A stretch of 64,000 bases of DNA from an uncultured Bacteroidia bacterium. Lineage in GTDB: Bacteria > Bacteroidota > Bacteroidia > Bacteroidales > F082. A program made the translations under genes and the position numbers. This document shows positions 52,734-63,584 of this stretch, one piece after another; positions within the stretch are counted from its first letter, which is position 1; each line of letters opens with the position of its first letter. Under the pieces are notes generated by a model. That model did no database searches. It was not told where the DNA came from and saw only the letters and a list, made by a program, of their open reading frames with translations. The DNA is taken from the NCBI GenBank assembly GCA_902801625.1, contig CADCJI010000012.1, positions 26,565 to 90,564 of the forward strand. Direction: 5' to 3'.

Positions 52734-53699
52734 TTATTTCAATGTATCAATGATGTTTTCAATGCTGATGCCTTCGGCTTCAGCCGTGTAGTTGCGGATG
52801 ATGCGATGCCGTAAAATCGGCACGGCTACACGCTGCACATCCTCGATGTCGGGCGAGTATTTGCCTGTCAGCAGGGCATTGGCCTTGGCACCGATGATGA
52901 GGTACTGCGAGGCACGCGGGCCTGCTCCCCAGCTGAGGTAACGGTTGGCCCATTCGTGGGCCTTCTCCGTATGGGGACGGGTCTTGGCAACCAGATTCAC
53001 TGCATATTCGTACACATTGTCGGGCACGGGCACGCGACGCACCAACTGTTGGAAATACAAGATTTCTTCAGGTGACAATACAGCATTCACCTCGGTCACG
53101 CTGCCAATGGTGGTGCTCTTCACGATGTCGATTTCCTCCTCGTAGGAAGGATAGTCGAGCATGAGGTTGAACATGAAACGGTCTAATTGGGCTTCGGGTA
53201 GGGGATAGGTGCCTTCCTGTTCAATGGGGTTTTGGGTAGCCAAAACAAAGAACGGCTCTTGCAGCTTGTAGGTTTTGCCCGACACGGTGATGCTCTTTTC
53301 CTGCATGGCTTCAAGCAAGGCGGCCTGCGTCTTGGGGGGAGTACGGTTGATTTCGTCAGCCAAGACGATGTTGGCGAAGACGGGGCCCTTGATGAACTTG
53401 AACTGTCGTGACTCATCCAATATCTCGGTACCCACGATGTCGGAAGGCATCAGGTCAGGGGTGAACTGGATGCGGCTGAAACTCAAGCCCAAAGCTTTGC
53501 CAATGGTGTTGACCAATAGGGTTTTGGCTAAGCCAGGCACACCAACGAGCAGCACATGGCCTTGGCAGAAAATGGACAGGATGGTGTCGTGGATGATGTC
53601 ATGCTGTCCGACGATGACTTTACCGATTTCCTTGCGGAGGGTCTCATATTTTTCGACCAGTGCCTTGGCACCGTCGACATCAGATGCGTAGTTTGTCAT
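52734..53699 (-). CDS. MoxR-family AAA ATPase
   Basis: 321 residues from the ATG at 53699, whose first bases overlap the surA stop (ATGA). The MoxR AAA domain includes LLVGVPGLAKTLLV (Walker A variant) and VLADEINRTPPKTQAALLEAMQE (Walker B; quoted here in part as VLADEINRTPPK). MoxR chaperones assemble or activate partners, often with von Willebrand factor proteins. No such partner lies within the window on this side. Last gene of the guaB operon. Confidence 0.92.
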   Translation of the reverse strand: MTNYASDVDGAKALVEKYETLRKEIGKVIVGQHDIIHDTILSIFCQGHVLLVGVPGLAKTLLVNTIGKALGLSFSRIQFTPDLMPSDIVGTEILDESRQFKFIKGPVFANIVLADEINRTPPKTQAALLEAMQEKSITVSGKTYKLQEPFFVLATQNPIEQEGTYPLPEAQLDRFMFNLMLDYPSYEEEIDIVKSTTIGSVTEVNAVLSPEEILYFQQLVRRVPVPDNVYEYAVNLVAKTRPHTEKAHEWANRYLSWGAGPRASQYLIIGAKANALLTGKYSPDIEDVQRVAVPILRHRIIRNYTAEAEGISIENIIDTLK

Positions 53700-55075
53700 T
53701 GAAAATTCCAATCGTAATAAAAATCATAATCTTTGTATGCGTCATCAAGGCGGATATAAGCCTTTTCAGCTTTGTTGCTCACCCATTTGCCGATGGCTTG
53801 CTGGCGTTTCTGACCTAAAGCCCAGTTTTGGATAAGACTGTAGTCGTCTTTCAGATTAGCCCGATGGGCTTCGTTCTTCCGGTTGACCTTGACGAGGCGG
53901 AAAGCGTCGTTGTTCTCATTGGTGGTCATCGGTACAGGGTCGCTAATTTGCCCCACTTCGAGGCGGCTGATGACGAATGCCAGGTTTTTGTATTCGGGGT
54001 AACCCTGCTCAAGCTCTTGTAGGTCTTGCAGGCTAAGCCAGTTGCCTCCCGTAGCGGCATTGCTAAGATAGCCGCCGTTGTTTCGAGAGTCGTCGTCGCT
54101 GTATTTCTTACAAGCTTCTTCGAAGGTCATGTCACCGTTACGGATGAGTTGGGCGACTGAATCGAGTTGGTTTTGGGCTTTTTCAAGGGCTTCGACAGGC
54201 ACTTTGGCAGTAAGCAGGATATGGCGGCAGTTGATAGTCTCGCCACGACGTTCGATGAGTTGGATAATATGGAAGCCAAATTGGGTTTCCACAACATCGG
54301 AAATCTCACCGTCGTGAAGGTTGAAGGCGACATTCTCAAATTCGGTAGCATACACACCTTTACCTGCAAAACCGAGTTCACCGCCCTGACGGGCCGACCC
54401 AGGGTCTTCGGAATAAAGCACGGCCATGGTGGCGAAGCTGCTTTCACCATCTAGGATGCGTCTGCGGATTTGGTAGAGACGGTCTTTCACCTGCAGCTTT
54501 TCGTCGATGCTGACGGGCGGACGTTTCACAATCTGCACGATTTCATAGCTGGGGCTGATGGTCGGTAGGCTGTCTTTCGGGATTTCATAAAAGAAGTCCT
54601 TCACCTCTTGCGGTGTCACCACCACATTCTCCATGATTTTGGCTTGTACTTGTTCCTGCAACATCTGGTCTTTCACCGCTTGACGCACCTCTTCCTTTAT
54701 TTCCGACATGCTCTTGCCAAACTGTTCTTCCATCTTTTCCTGCGAACCAACTCTACTGACGAAATAGCGAATGCGTTGGTCCACTTGAGCATCCACCTGC
54801 TCATCGGTAACCGTGATGCTGTCCATTTCAGCTTGGTTGAGCATGAGTTTTTGAAGAAGTAACTCTTCGAGGATGCGGGCCCGTACTTCTTTTCCTGTGC
54901 CTTCCGCCATGCCTTGCATGCGGTATTGCATGTATTGGTTCTCGATGTCCGATTGTAGGATGATGTTCTTTCCGACCACGGCCACCACCTTGTCAATCAC
55001 TTGGGACTTTTGGTTTTGTGCTATCATCGGCAAGGCCAAAAACAGTAGTGCTATGATAATCCAGTTTCTTTTCAT
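53696..55075 (-). CDS. surA: Peptidyl-prolyl isomerase, SurA family
   Basis: 459 residues from the ATG at 55075, which starts a signal peptide (MKRNWIIIALLFLALPMIA-Q). The SurA N domain (VVGKNIILQSDIENQY) is followed by two parvulin-type rotamase regions (about 170-390, e.g. GGELGFAGKGVYATEFE, NNGGYLSNAATGGNWLS). It chaperones outer-membrane proteins. moxR overlaps its end. Confidence 0.92.
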   Translation of the reverse strand: MKRNWIIIALLFLALPMIAQNQKSQVIDKVVAVVGKNIILQSDIENQYMQYRMQGMAEGTGKEVRARILEELLLQKLMLNQAEMDSITVTDEQVDAQVDQRIRYFVSRVGSQEKMEEQFGKSMSEIKEEVRQAVKDQMLQEQVQAKIMENVVVTPQEVKDFFYEIPKDSLPTISPSYEIVQIVKRPPVSIDEKLQVKDRLYQIRRRILDGESSFATMAVLYSEDPGSARQGGELGFAGKGVYATEFENVAFNLHDGEISDVVETQFGFHIIQLIERRGETINCRHILLTAKVPVEALEKAQNQLDSVAQLIRNGDMTFEEACKKYSDDDSRNNGGYLSNAATGGNWLSLQDLQELEQGYPEYKNLAFVISRLEVGQISDPVPMTTNENNDAFRLVKVNRKNEAHRANLKDDYSLIQNWALGQKRQQAIGKWVSNKAEKAYIRLDDAYKDYDFYYDWNFQ

Positions 55076-55079
55076 TATT

Positions 55080-55194
55080 TCAGGATTCAAAGATTCAAAA
55101 TTCAAGATTTAAAGATTCAAGATTCAAAATTATTCAACTCATTCCACATTCAGCATTCCACATTCAGCATTCAGCATTCCATATTCAGCATTCC
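55080..55194. repeat. Low-complexity tandem repeats upstream of surA
   Basis: AAGATTCAAAATTC-like units then ATTCCACATTCAGC repeated with variants (55140-55195). The neighbouring gene's stop codon at 55195 lies in the last unit. Confidence 0.7.
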
Positions 55195-56067
55195 TCATTC
55201 CAAATTCGGTGATCCCACATAGACCTCAAATGCTTTTTCTCTTTTCGCTTTTTCGTACAACGCCGTCTGCATTTTGTCAATCAAGGACTGCCTGCGCTGG
55301 GCGAGAATAACGCTCTTGATGTTGTCGCGCACCATCTCTATAGGCGTAGTGCTTTCTTCAAGCAGATAGTCCACAAAACGCACCATATAGGTGTATTCGT
55401 TCATGTCGAAGCAAACGAACTTGTTCTTTTTCAGGAAACTCTCCGCGTTGAAGATCTCTATCGGGATGATGTTGGTCAACTCGTCCAATCGCATCCATTG
55501 GTCCACGTCAACAAAGCTTTTCACGGCATAATAGGTGGCCTGGATGTCGATGTTTTGCAACATCAGCGTGTCGGGATCGCTCAACAACTTCTTGAAGTCT
55601 GGTTTTTGCTTGCTGTCTTCCTCAAGAATGACATAGGCCACGCGCACCATCGTATTGCGCAGCTGGAAGTCCTCCTTGTTCTGCTCGTAGTATTCGGCAA
55701 TCTCGTCTTCGCTGACGACGGTATCCAGTTTCTGGTCGATGAGCTGGCTTTCGTAGGTGTAGATGATAAGCGAGTTTCGGTATTCTTCCATCTGTTTGTC
55801 GAGGTCGAGCATTTCCTTGTTGAGGTTGCTCTCGGCCTGATGGATTAGCACTTGCCTCCTGACCCATGAGTCGATGAAGGTGCTGACGCGCTGGATGCTG
55901 TCCATGGTAGGAGTACCTTCTGGTACGAGCCCGATGAGGTCAGACTCATAGAGGTACTTGCCGTAACACTCGGCCACCACCACTTCCTTGGAACTTTTTT
56001 GGAAGTAGTCGCAGCCCGCCAACAGCGTGAGGAAAGCGATGCCGATAAGAACGCCTATTTTCTTCAT
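55195..56067 (-). CDS. PpiC/SurA-N-like lipoprotein lacking a rotamase domain
   Basis: 290 residues with lipobox LLAGC (Cys 19). The SurA-N-like helical region (SDLIGLVP..., SWVRRQVLIHQAESNL, VSEDEIAEYYEQNKEDF) resembles the N-terminal chaperone part of SurA/PpiD, but no parvulin catalytic domain follows. It probably is a non-catalytic folding helper. Overlaps ppiD by four bases (ATGA) and precedes surA. Confidence 0.75.
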   Translation of the reverse strand: MKKIGVLIGIAFLTLLAGCDYFQKSSKEVVVAECYGKYLYESDLIGLVPEGTPTMDSIQRVSTFIDSWVRRQVLIHQAESNLNKEMLDLDKQMEEYRNSLIIYTYESQLIDQKLDTVVSEDEIAEYYEQNKEDFQLRNTMVRVAYVILEEDSKQKPDFKKLLSDPDTLMLQNIDIQATYYAVKSFVDVDQWMRLDELTNIIPIEIFNAESFLKKNKFVCFDMNEYTYMVRFVDYLLEESTTPIEMVRDNIKSVILAQRRQSLIDKMQTALYEKAKREKAFEVYVGSPNLE

Positions 56068-58085
56068 TGATACATCTGCCTGACTTTATCCAGCACTTTT
56101 TCGTTGATTTTCACAGGATAGCGTTCCTTCAGAGATTTCACCCACTTCTGCTCCAGCTCTACCTGATAGTCGGAAGTGACGAGGCCACGGGCTTCCTTGA
56201 GGGTCTTAGGCTCAGGCTTGCGCAGCTCTCTGATGCACACGATGGTAGTTGACTGGTCGACAGTGGAAGGGATCTCGTTTCTCACACCGACCTTCCATTC
56301 GGTTTGGTCGACGAAGTTGTTGTCACCTTTTTGGAAGTAGGCTTTACGCACAAAGACACCAGAGATGGAGTCGTGTTGGAGGACACTTTTCAGACTGTCG
56401 AGTTCGACGCCACTGTCCAAGAGAGCCTTCACTTTGGGTAACGATTCAGAACGTGCTATTGTGATGATGCTAGCATAGGCGCGGTCTTCCCACATATATT
56501 TGGAGGCATTGCGCTGATGGAATTCCTCCAGTCCAAGAGTGTCTTGCACAGCCTTGCTCCACACTTCCTTGTCCATGAGGTCGAAGAGCAGGATGCCGTC
56601 TCTGTATTCCTGCACCAAAGCCTTGAACTCGGGATATTTCTCCTCAAGGTGAGCATCGGCATAATCCATCACTACACCATTGGAGAAACTCTCATACAGC
56701 TGATAGGCGTATGCACCAGGTGAAGCATACTTTTGCATGGTCATGTTCTCCTTGATGTAATTGACGAACTCGCTCACCTTGGTCGGATTGTTTTGTAAAC
56801 TGAACAGGGTGGCGTTCATATCGACTTTTTCAGAGGGTTCATATTCCTTGCGCAGTATGGCACTGTCAACCGTGGCAATGAAAGCTTCCAAGTTCTTGTC
56901 GTTCTGCTTGAACTTATACTCTTTCTTCACCTGCTTCAGCACCACCTCTTCCGATTTCTTGGAACGCATGTCCTTTTCGACGCGTTCGGCCAAACCTTGC
57001 TTTTCCTTTTCAAATGTGCCAATGCCCGACTTGCCCAACAGTTTGATGATGTGGAAACCGTAATTGGTGCGAACAGGTTTGGCTATCTGACCGATTTCCA
57101 ATGATTTGCAGACTTCGATAAACTCTGGAACGATACGGCTGACGGTAAAGCTGCTCAATGCGCCATCGCGGGTGACCGTGCCTTTGTCATCGGAGTATTG
57201 CTTCACCTTTTCGGTCCAGTTCTTGCCGTCTTGCTCCATCAACTCGTTGTAAATGTTGTTAGCCTTTTGCTGCATGGCTGCTACATCCTCTTCGGGAGCG
57301 TCATAGGGGAGTTGAAGGAAGATGTGGGCGGCTTGAATGCTACCCATGGCATCAGTTATGCTTTGCACCTTGATGATATGGTAGCCATAACTACTGCGGA
57401 TGGGCATCGAGATTTCACCTTCCTTGGTGTTGTAGGCACCAGTCTCAAAGGGATAGACCATGTCGAAGACGGTGAAATAACCGAGGTCACCATGGTTGCC
57501 GGGACGTGCTGGGTTTTGGTCGGTGGCCTTCATGCCTTTGGCTGACGGGTCATCGGAGTATTGGTCGGCAAGTGCGCCAAAGTCAGCGCCTTTGGCCAGG
57601 GCTTTCTTGCGGATGCTAATGGCTCTGTTGTAAGCCTTCAACGTGTCGGAGGGCAAGGCGTTCTTTTCGCAGCGGATAAGGATATGCGATGCGCGGATGT
57701 CCTTCAGTTTGCGTTGGTAGGCTTCTTCAAGCAGCTCTTCGGTGACATCGTCGCTGCTCATGAAAGGTTTGGCCAACTGTTTGCGATAGCCTGCCAGTTC
57801 TCTTTGGAACTTCGCGCTGGTATCCAATTGCAGACGTTCAGCCTCCATCACCTTCATGCGGAAGGTTGTGAAGAGGTCGAGATAATCGTCTACTGATTTC
57901 TTCTCGATGACATCGCTCTTAAGGTTGTTCTTGTAATATACGTCGTTGAACTCCTTCACGGTGACGTCTTGGTCGCCAATGGTCATCAAGACCTGCTTGT
58001 CGAGTTTCGATTGCGCATTGGCAAAAAAGGCAGGCATGACAAATGCTGCCAATACAAACATTTTCAAAAAGTTGAACTGTTTCAT
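56064..58085 (-). CDS. PpiD-like peptidyl-prolyl isomerase
   Basis: 673 residues with signal sequence (ending near FFANA-Q). A chaperone N domain (about 30-120) precedes two parvulin domains (about 125-230, with GDLGYFTVFDMVYPFETGAYN, and about 255-350, with GALSSFTVSRIVPEFIEV). A long C-terminal helical part follows. It should be periplasmic. Part of a leftward operon of three related folding factors. Confidence 0.88.
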   Translation of the reverse strand: MKQFNFLKMFVLAAFVMPAFFANAQSKLDKQVLMTIGDQDVTVKEFNDVYYKNNLKSDVIEKKSVDDYLDLFTTFRMKVMEAERLQLDTSAKFQRELAGYRKQLAKPFMSSDDVTEELLEEAYQRKLKDIRASHILIRCEKNALPSDTLKAYNRAISIRKKALAKGADFGALADQYSDDPSAKGMKATDQNPARPGNHGDLGYFTVFDMVYPFETGAYNTKEGEISMPIRSSYGYHIIKVQSITDAMGSIQAAHIFLQLPYDAPEEDVAAMQQKANNIYNELMEQDGKNWTEKVKQYSDDKGTVTRDGALSSFTVSRIVPEFIEVCKSLEIGQIAKPVRTNYGFHIIKLLGKSGIGTFEKEKQGLAERVEKDMRSKKSEEVVLKQVKKEYKFKQNDKNLEAFIATVDSAILRKEYEPSEKVDMNATLFSLQNNPTKVSEFVNYIKENMTMQKYASPGAYAYQLYESFSNGVVMDYADAHLEEKYPEFKALVQEYRDGILLFDLMDKEVWSKAVQDTLGLEEFHQRNASKYMWEDRAYASIITIARSESLPKVKALLDSGVELDSLKSVLQHDSISGVFVRKAYFQKGDNNFVDQTEWKVGVRNEIPSTVDQSTTIVCIRELRKPEPKTLKEARGLVTSDYQVELEQKWVKSLKERYPVKINEKVLDKVRQMYQ

Positions 58086-58139
58086 TTCAGATATTTCTTG
58101 TTTCTATTTATATTCAATAACGAAGGTTGCAGGCAATTA

Positions 58140-58546
58140 TTATTTCAGGTTACCTTCCGCTTCGAGGCCGTCGGCGAGGACGTGTAGGTCTCTGATGTCG
58201 ATATTGTCGAACACGGCTTTCACGTTTTCAATCTGTCCCAAGTGGATTAAAAGGTGGCTTTCGGGGCGTTTTTCAATCAATCCATCAGGAATTTTGTTTT
58301 TCAATAGGCCGAGAAGTGTAGTGACCATGGTGTCGGTGCCCATTCCAGCGGATACTTGCACCAACAAATCGCTGCCTATCAGTTCCTTGATGATCAAGTT
58401 GGCTGAAATATCCTTCTTGATGAAGCCCAAATTGAGCGGATAGCTCACGCGAACAGTCTTTCCGTCGACAAATGCAAAAGAAATCTGTTGGTTGGCTTTG
58501 GCTGCAATGATGTTTTGCAGTTCAGGGAAAGAAATGGATGCTTTCA

Positions 58547-58547
<1 letters not shown>
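58140..58547 (-). CDS. Conserved hypothetical protein between guaB and ppiD
   Basis: 135 residues, no signal or membrane segment. It reads FPELQNIIAAKANQQISFAFVDGKTVRVSY and ends with DLHVLADGLEAEGNLK. No domain is recognised. Its start overlaps the guaB stop by one base (TGATG), so translation is coupled. Position suggests a soluble Bacteroidales-specific protein; no function is proposed. Confidence 0.7.
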
Positions 58548-60025
<1,478 letters not shown>

Positions 60026-60044
60026 TTAGGTTTTAATTAATCTG

Positions 60045-60052
60045 CAAAGGTA
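60045..60052 (-). promoter_or_regulatory. -7 element of the guaB operon
   Basis: CAAAGGTA reads TACCTTTG on the minus strand, 26 bp before the guaB start. Confidence 0.6.
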
Positions 60053-60171
60053 CGGAAATCTTTGATTCAAAGATACGAACTGGGCCAAAATTTAAGTTTG
60101 TGTGGCCAAAAGGTGCAAAAAATCGAGTGTTTTTCTTCTTTTACCTCGATTTTTCTCGGCTGAGCTGTCAA

Positions 60172-61233
60172 TTATTCGTAATGTCTAATCCTCACCTCAA
60201 CCCCATCGTTCTCCAACTGTGCAGGAATTCCGCTCACATCTGTCTGGCCATAATGATACGGGAACAGCACTTTTGGCTTGACCGTCCTTGCTGCATTGAC
60301 AAGTTGCTCAACTGTCATTGTATAAGGTTGGTTGCAGGGTAAGAAAGCGATGTCGATGTCTTTGATGCCGTCCATCTCAGGGATGTCTTCAGTGTCGCCG
60401 GCAATGTAGATTCTCAGTCCGTCGAGGGTGAGGATGAAGCCGTTGTCTCTTCCCTTGGGGTGGAACTGTAGGTGGCCTTCTGTGGTGTTGTAAGCTGGAA
60501 CGGCTTCAACAGTGATGTCGTCTGCGATTTGAAGCATGTCGCCGTTGGCCATCACTTGACCATAGCCGAGCATCTCAGCACAGCGTTGGTTGGTGATCAA
60601 TTGGGTATTGTCGCTTGTGAGTTGCTTGATGGCCGTGCTGTCAAGGTGGTCAAAGTGTTCGTGGGTCACGAAAATGTAATTTGCTTTAGGCAGGGTTGTG
60701 TAGTCGATGGTCTTGTCGCCCAGTTTTGTCACAGGGTCGATCATGATTTCCTTGCCGTCGTATTCGATGCGGATAGAGGCGTGGACCAAGGCGTGGAATT
60801 TGACCGTCATTCCGTTCTTCGTGGTGAAGCTGTCGGTTTCGTAGGCTTCCGTATCAATCACGACAGGTTTCTCGGCTTTTTTCCATGCCAAAATGCCTCC
60901 TTCAAGATTCACGACCTTGTAGCCTTCTGCCGACAATTTGTTGGCTGCCAGAGCCGATCTAACTCCGCTGCGGCAATACACTGCCACCGTCTTTTCGGTC
61001 GGAAGTGTCGCTTTCGCTTTTTCGACAAAGTCATCTTGTTTGATGTCGATGTTGAGTGCATTCTGGATATGTCCTTCATTGAATTCTTTTTCGGTTCTGA
61101 CATCAAGCAAAACCACATTGTTATCTGTGATGCATTCTGCGAACCTGTCGACATTGGCGTTTTCGAAGTTGTGTTGGCCGCAGGCCGAGGCCAAGCCTAA
61201 AAGCGCCAAAAAACTTGTGAGGATGTTTTTCAT
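60172..61233 (-). CDS. Rhodanese-metallo-beta-lactamase fusion lipoprotein
   Basis: 353 residues from ATG 61233, which starts a lipoprotein signal (MKNILTSFLALLGLASAC, lipobox LASAC). An N-terminal rhodanese domain (LLDVRTEKEFNEGHI; VYCRSGVRS with active Cys) is joined to a UlaG-like metallo-beta-lactamase domain (THEHFDHLD metal motif, later YIAGDTEDI and PYHYGQT). Such fusions link sulfur transfer and metal-dependent hydrolysis, but here the protein is exported, and the substrate is unknown. It stands alone. Confidence 0.88.
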   Translation of the reverse strand: MKNILTSFLALLGLASACGQHNFENANVDRFAECITDNNVVLLDVRTEKEFNEGHIQNALNIDIKQDDFVEKAKATLPTEKTVAVYCRSGVRSALAANKLSAEGYKVVNLEGGILAWKKAEKPVVIDTEAYETDSFTTKNGMTVKFHALVHASIRIEYDGKEIMIDPVTKLGDKTIDYTTLPKANYIFVTHEHFDHLDSTAIKQLTSDNTQLITNQRCAEMLGYGQVMANGDMLQIADDITVEAVPAYNTTEGHLQFHPKGRDNGFILTLDGLRIYIAGDTEDIPEMDGIKDIDIAFLPCNQPYTMTVEQLVNAARTVKPKVLFPYHYGQTDVSGIPAQLENDGVEVRIRHYE

Positions 61234-61358
61234 GGTGTTTGTGTGTATAAAGTTTGCGGCGGTAAAGATAGGAAAAAAGATCTGAATGGACATAAAAGAA
61301 AAAGAGGGTGACCATAAAGGTCATCCTCTTCATATAAGTTTAGACGATTGTTGTAGGG

Positions 61359-62868
61359 TTAGTATTCGTAGACATCCCCGCCCCATGGGATACCGTTGCT
61401 ACCCGTGGTCCAACAGGATGCACCCTTGGCCTTGGTGAATGTGCCAGGATTGTTCACTTCGTAGAGCCAGTCTTTGGTGCAGTCAGTGCCATTGATGGTG
61501 GTGGCTAAGCAGGTCACATTTTCGAGGGTACCGCATTGGTAAAACATAGAAGCATAGCACCTATCGACTAATTCCGTGGCGGGCAGATGGGGAGCAGCCG
61601 GTATCATGTCGCACCCCTCGAACATGTTAGAATAGCATCAACTCAACGGGGGTGTCCGACAGATTGGAGCACCCTGCAAACATGCCGGAATAGCAGTCTT
61701 GGCTCAGCGTCGTGGCTGGCAGCAGCAGACCGCTTGCCTCGAAGCCACATGTGTTTCCAGCGAAAAGACCTGCGAAAGAAGCACCTTCCATTGTGGTGAT
61801 CGTCGCAAAGTTTTCCTCGTCCACTAAACTCATGATGTTGCCATACAATGACATATTGATACCGCTGACAATCTTGGTACCGCTATAGTCTGTGCCGTTG
61901 CCGTAAAACTGCACCACGTCGAATTGTTCAAGGTGGATTTCGATGTCGCTTTCTATGGGTATCTTTTCGCCATTGTTTTTCGAGTACTTCATTCCCTGCA
62001 GCGGATTGATCACACTGATATAGCCATTCGTAAAAGGTGCGGCCTCTATCGTCAGCGGGTCGTCGGCCATCATATTTGTCAACTCAAAACTGATAGCATT
62101 CTCGCCATGCAGAAAATCATTTTTCTTGACAGGGGGAATGGTAATATTTTTTTCAATGTAACCTACGGCATTAACGTTAACGGTCACTGAGTCTTCATTG
62201 GGAAGCAGGATGGCCCAGCGGCTGGTGGGAGTTTCGGGGTACAGTGAGATGTTGCCCGTGGTGTTGGTCGTGGTAATGGTGTTGTTTTCAAAGTCAATAG
62301 CCACCTGGTTGTTTATTCCCTGGATATAAAAGTTCGTTTCCTTGAGAATCCTGTTGGTGGTGAACTCCACCAAGGCGCATTGGTTCTCCAATGTGGTGGT
62401 GTAAGCGTTGCTGCTTTCGGAATAGTTAGTCGTTGAAGTGCCGTAAGAAATCACGGGATAGGGATTGAATTGTTGTTCGTAGATGTCAACGAGGTATTGC
62501 TGCGTTTTACCAACTTGGGTAACATCTCCTCCCAAGTAATAGAAATGCAGCGGTTGGTCGCCGTTTTGCAAAAGACTGAGGTCGCCGCTGAATTTGTTCG
62601 TGCTGGCGTTATATTCCAGCGTGCCAGCACAGGCATTGTCGTAGCCGACATAGAGCTTGTCGCCATTCCTGAAAGAGAAAGCACCAGTTGAGGGGTCAAC
62701 ATCAGCTCTTGAGCCGTTGGTTGCTGAACCTGTCGAAGCACCCACGTTCACTGTGAGGTGAACAAGGTTGCCTTCTGTGTTTTGGGGCGTGGCGGGTTGT
62801 TCCTTCTTGCACTGGGCAAGGCCGAGGGCCAGCACAAAGGCTGCCACGAAAATTGCCAACTTTTTCAT
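61359..62868 (-). pseudogene. Frameshifted Cys-rich-repeat lipoprotein
   Basis: The first part (62868 to 61627, 413 codons) has a lipoprotein signal (GLAQC) and beta-rich body, then repeats of PATTLSQDCYSGMFAGC type. It ends at TAA just after SDTPVEL. The second frame (61625 to 61359, 88 codons) continues the same repeats: CYSNMFEGC directly before, then PATELVDRCYASMFYQC. Aligning the repeat units, eight bases seem to be missing between PVEL and CYSN, shifting the frame. It looks like one gene broken near 61630; a programmed shift is less likely. The small gene at 62865 overlaps its start. Confidence 0.65.
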
Positions 62869-63158
62869 TGCTCGTCCTCCTTTTTCTTCAGTGCAACATA
62901 GCCGAGGCCCGCGCCAATCAGAATGGCGATGCCGCTACCCAAAGGAGCGGGGTCTTGGAAATTTTGGATTTGCACGTTGAGATCCAATCCCTTTTCTTCT
63001 GTTCGGTGCATAAGGCTTGTTCCAGACTCGTCATTGTGGCCAAACAATCCTCCAGGTCTTTCGGTGGTATTTTGCGCCATTGCGCTGGCCGGCAACATCA
63101 TGGCCACCAACCCAAGCGAAAGTACGATGGCTTTCAGATTCATTTTTTTAGTTTTCAT
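62865..63158 (-). CDS. Small exported protein with C-terminal membrane anchor
   Basis: 97 residues (92 from the second ATG). A signal peptide (IVLSLGLVAMMLPASAMA-Q) is followed by a short polar stretch, then PLGSGIAILIGAGLGYVAL and a Lys-rich end (KKKEDEQ), which looks like a single membrane span with a basic stop. It overlaps the following lipoprotein by four bases (ATGA). Function unknown; may anchor or present the lipoprotein. Confidence 0.65.
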   Translation of the reverse strand: MKTKKMNLKAIVLSLGLVAMMLPASAMAQNTTERPGGLFGHNDESGTSLMHRTEEKGLDLNVQIQNFQDPAPLGSGIAILIGAGLGYVALKKKEDEQ

Positions 63159-63164
63159 TTTGTT

Positions 63165-63260
63165 AGTTTAGAGTTTTAAAGATTTAATATTTAAAGATTT
63201 AAAGATTCAAAGATTCAAGATTTAAAGATTCAGGGATTAGGATTTCCCTTTTGGGAATGG
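63165..63260. repeat. Low-complexity repeats and a partial TTCCC..GGGAATGGA arm
   Basis: 63165-63240 consists of TTTAAAGATT/AAAGATTCAA units like those at 12247 and 55080. TTTCCCTTTTGGGAATGGA (63242-63260) resembles one arm of the 120-bp element. Confidence 0.6.
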
Positions 63261-63342
63261 AAAGCGTTTTTTTTGTTTGTTTTATTTTTAAAATCTTTGA
63301 TTTACAATAATTTAGTATTGCATTTGTGCTGTTTTGAGGGCG

Positions 63343-63350
63343 CAAAATTA
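63343..63350 (-). promoter_or_regulatory. -7 element upstream of the small exported protein gene
   Basis: CAAAATTA reads TAATTTTG on the minus strand, giving a leader of about 180 nt containing the low-complexity repeats. Confidence 0.4.
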
Positions 63351-63413
63351 CAGAATAATCCTTTTCGTAGGGAAGTTGTTTTCAAAAAAACGACCTATTT
63401 AATACTCTAGTAA

Positions 63414-63536
63414 GCTGCCAGAGTTTTGCAACAATGGAGCCAAGATGTCTGTAGTCAAATTGGAAGCATTATCAGCGATGATTTGGTTGCAGCTTTTATG
63501 GCAAATAAGGGAACTAAAAAAGGGACTATAGGTTGA
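63414..63536 (+). pseudogene. Possible gene remnant (40 codons, no start)
   Basis: Between a TAA (63411) and TGA (63534) an open frame reads AARVLQQWSQDVC...LVAAFMANKGTKKG, with protein-like composition but no start codon or ribosome site. It may be the tail of a lost gene or chance. The rest of 63261-63545 has no feature besides the promoter above. Confidence 0.2.
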
Positions 63537-63544
63537 AATAAAAC

Positions 63545-63572
63545 AAAAACCCGCTGAAAATCAACGGGTTTT
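63545..63572 (-). terminator. tmRNA terminator
   Basis: AAAACCCG (63546-63553) pairs with CGGGTTTT (63565-63572). On the minus strand it is followed by a T-rich stretch. Confidence 0.85.
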
Positions 63573-63584
63573 ACATTCAAAAAG

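Noticed and set aside
61600-61660. Phase-variable slippage site at the lipoprotein frameshift
   Set aside because: There is no homopolymer or short tandem repeat at the break, so slippage is unlikely.
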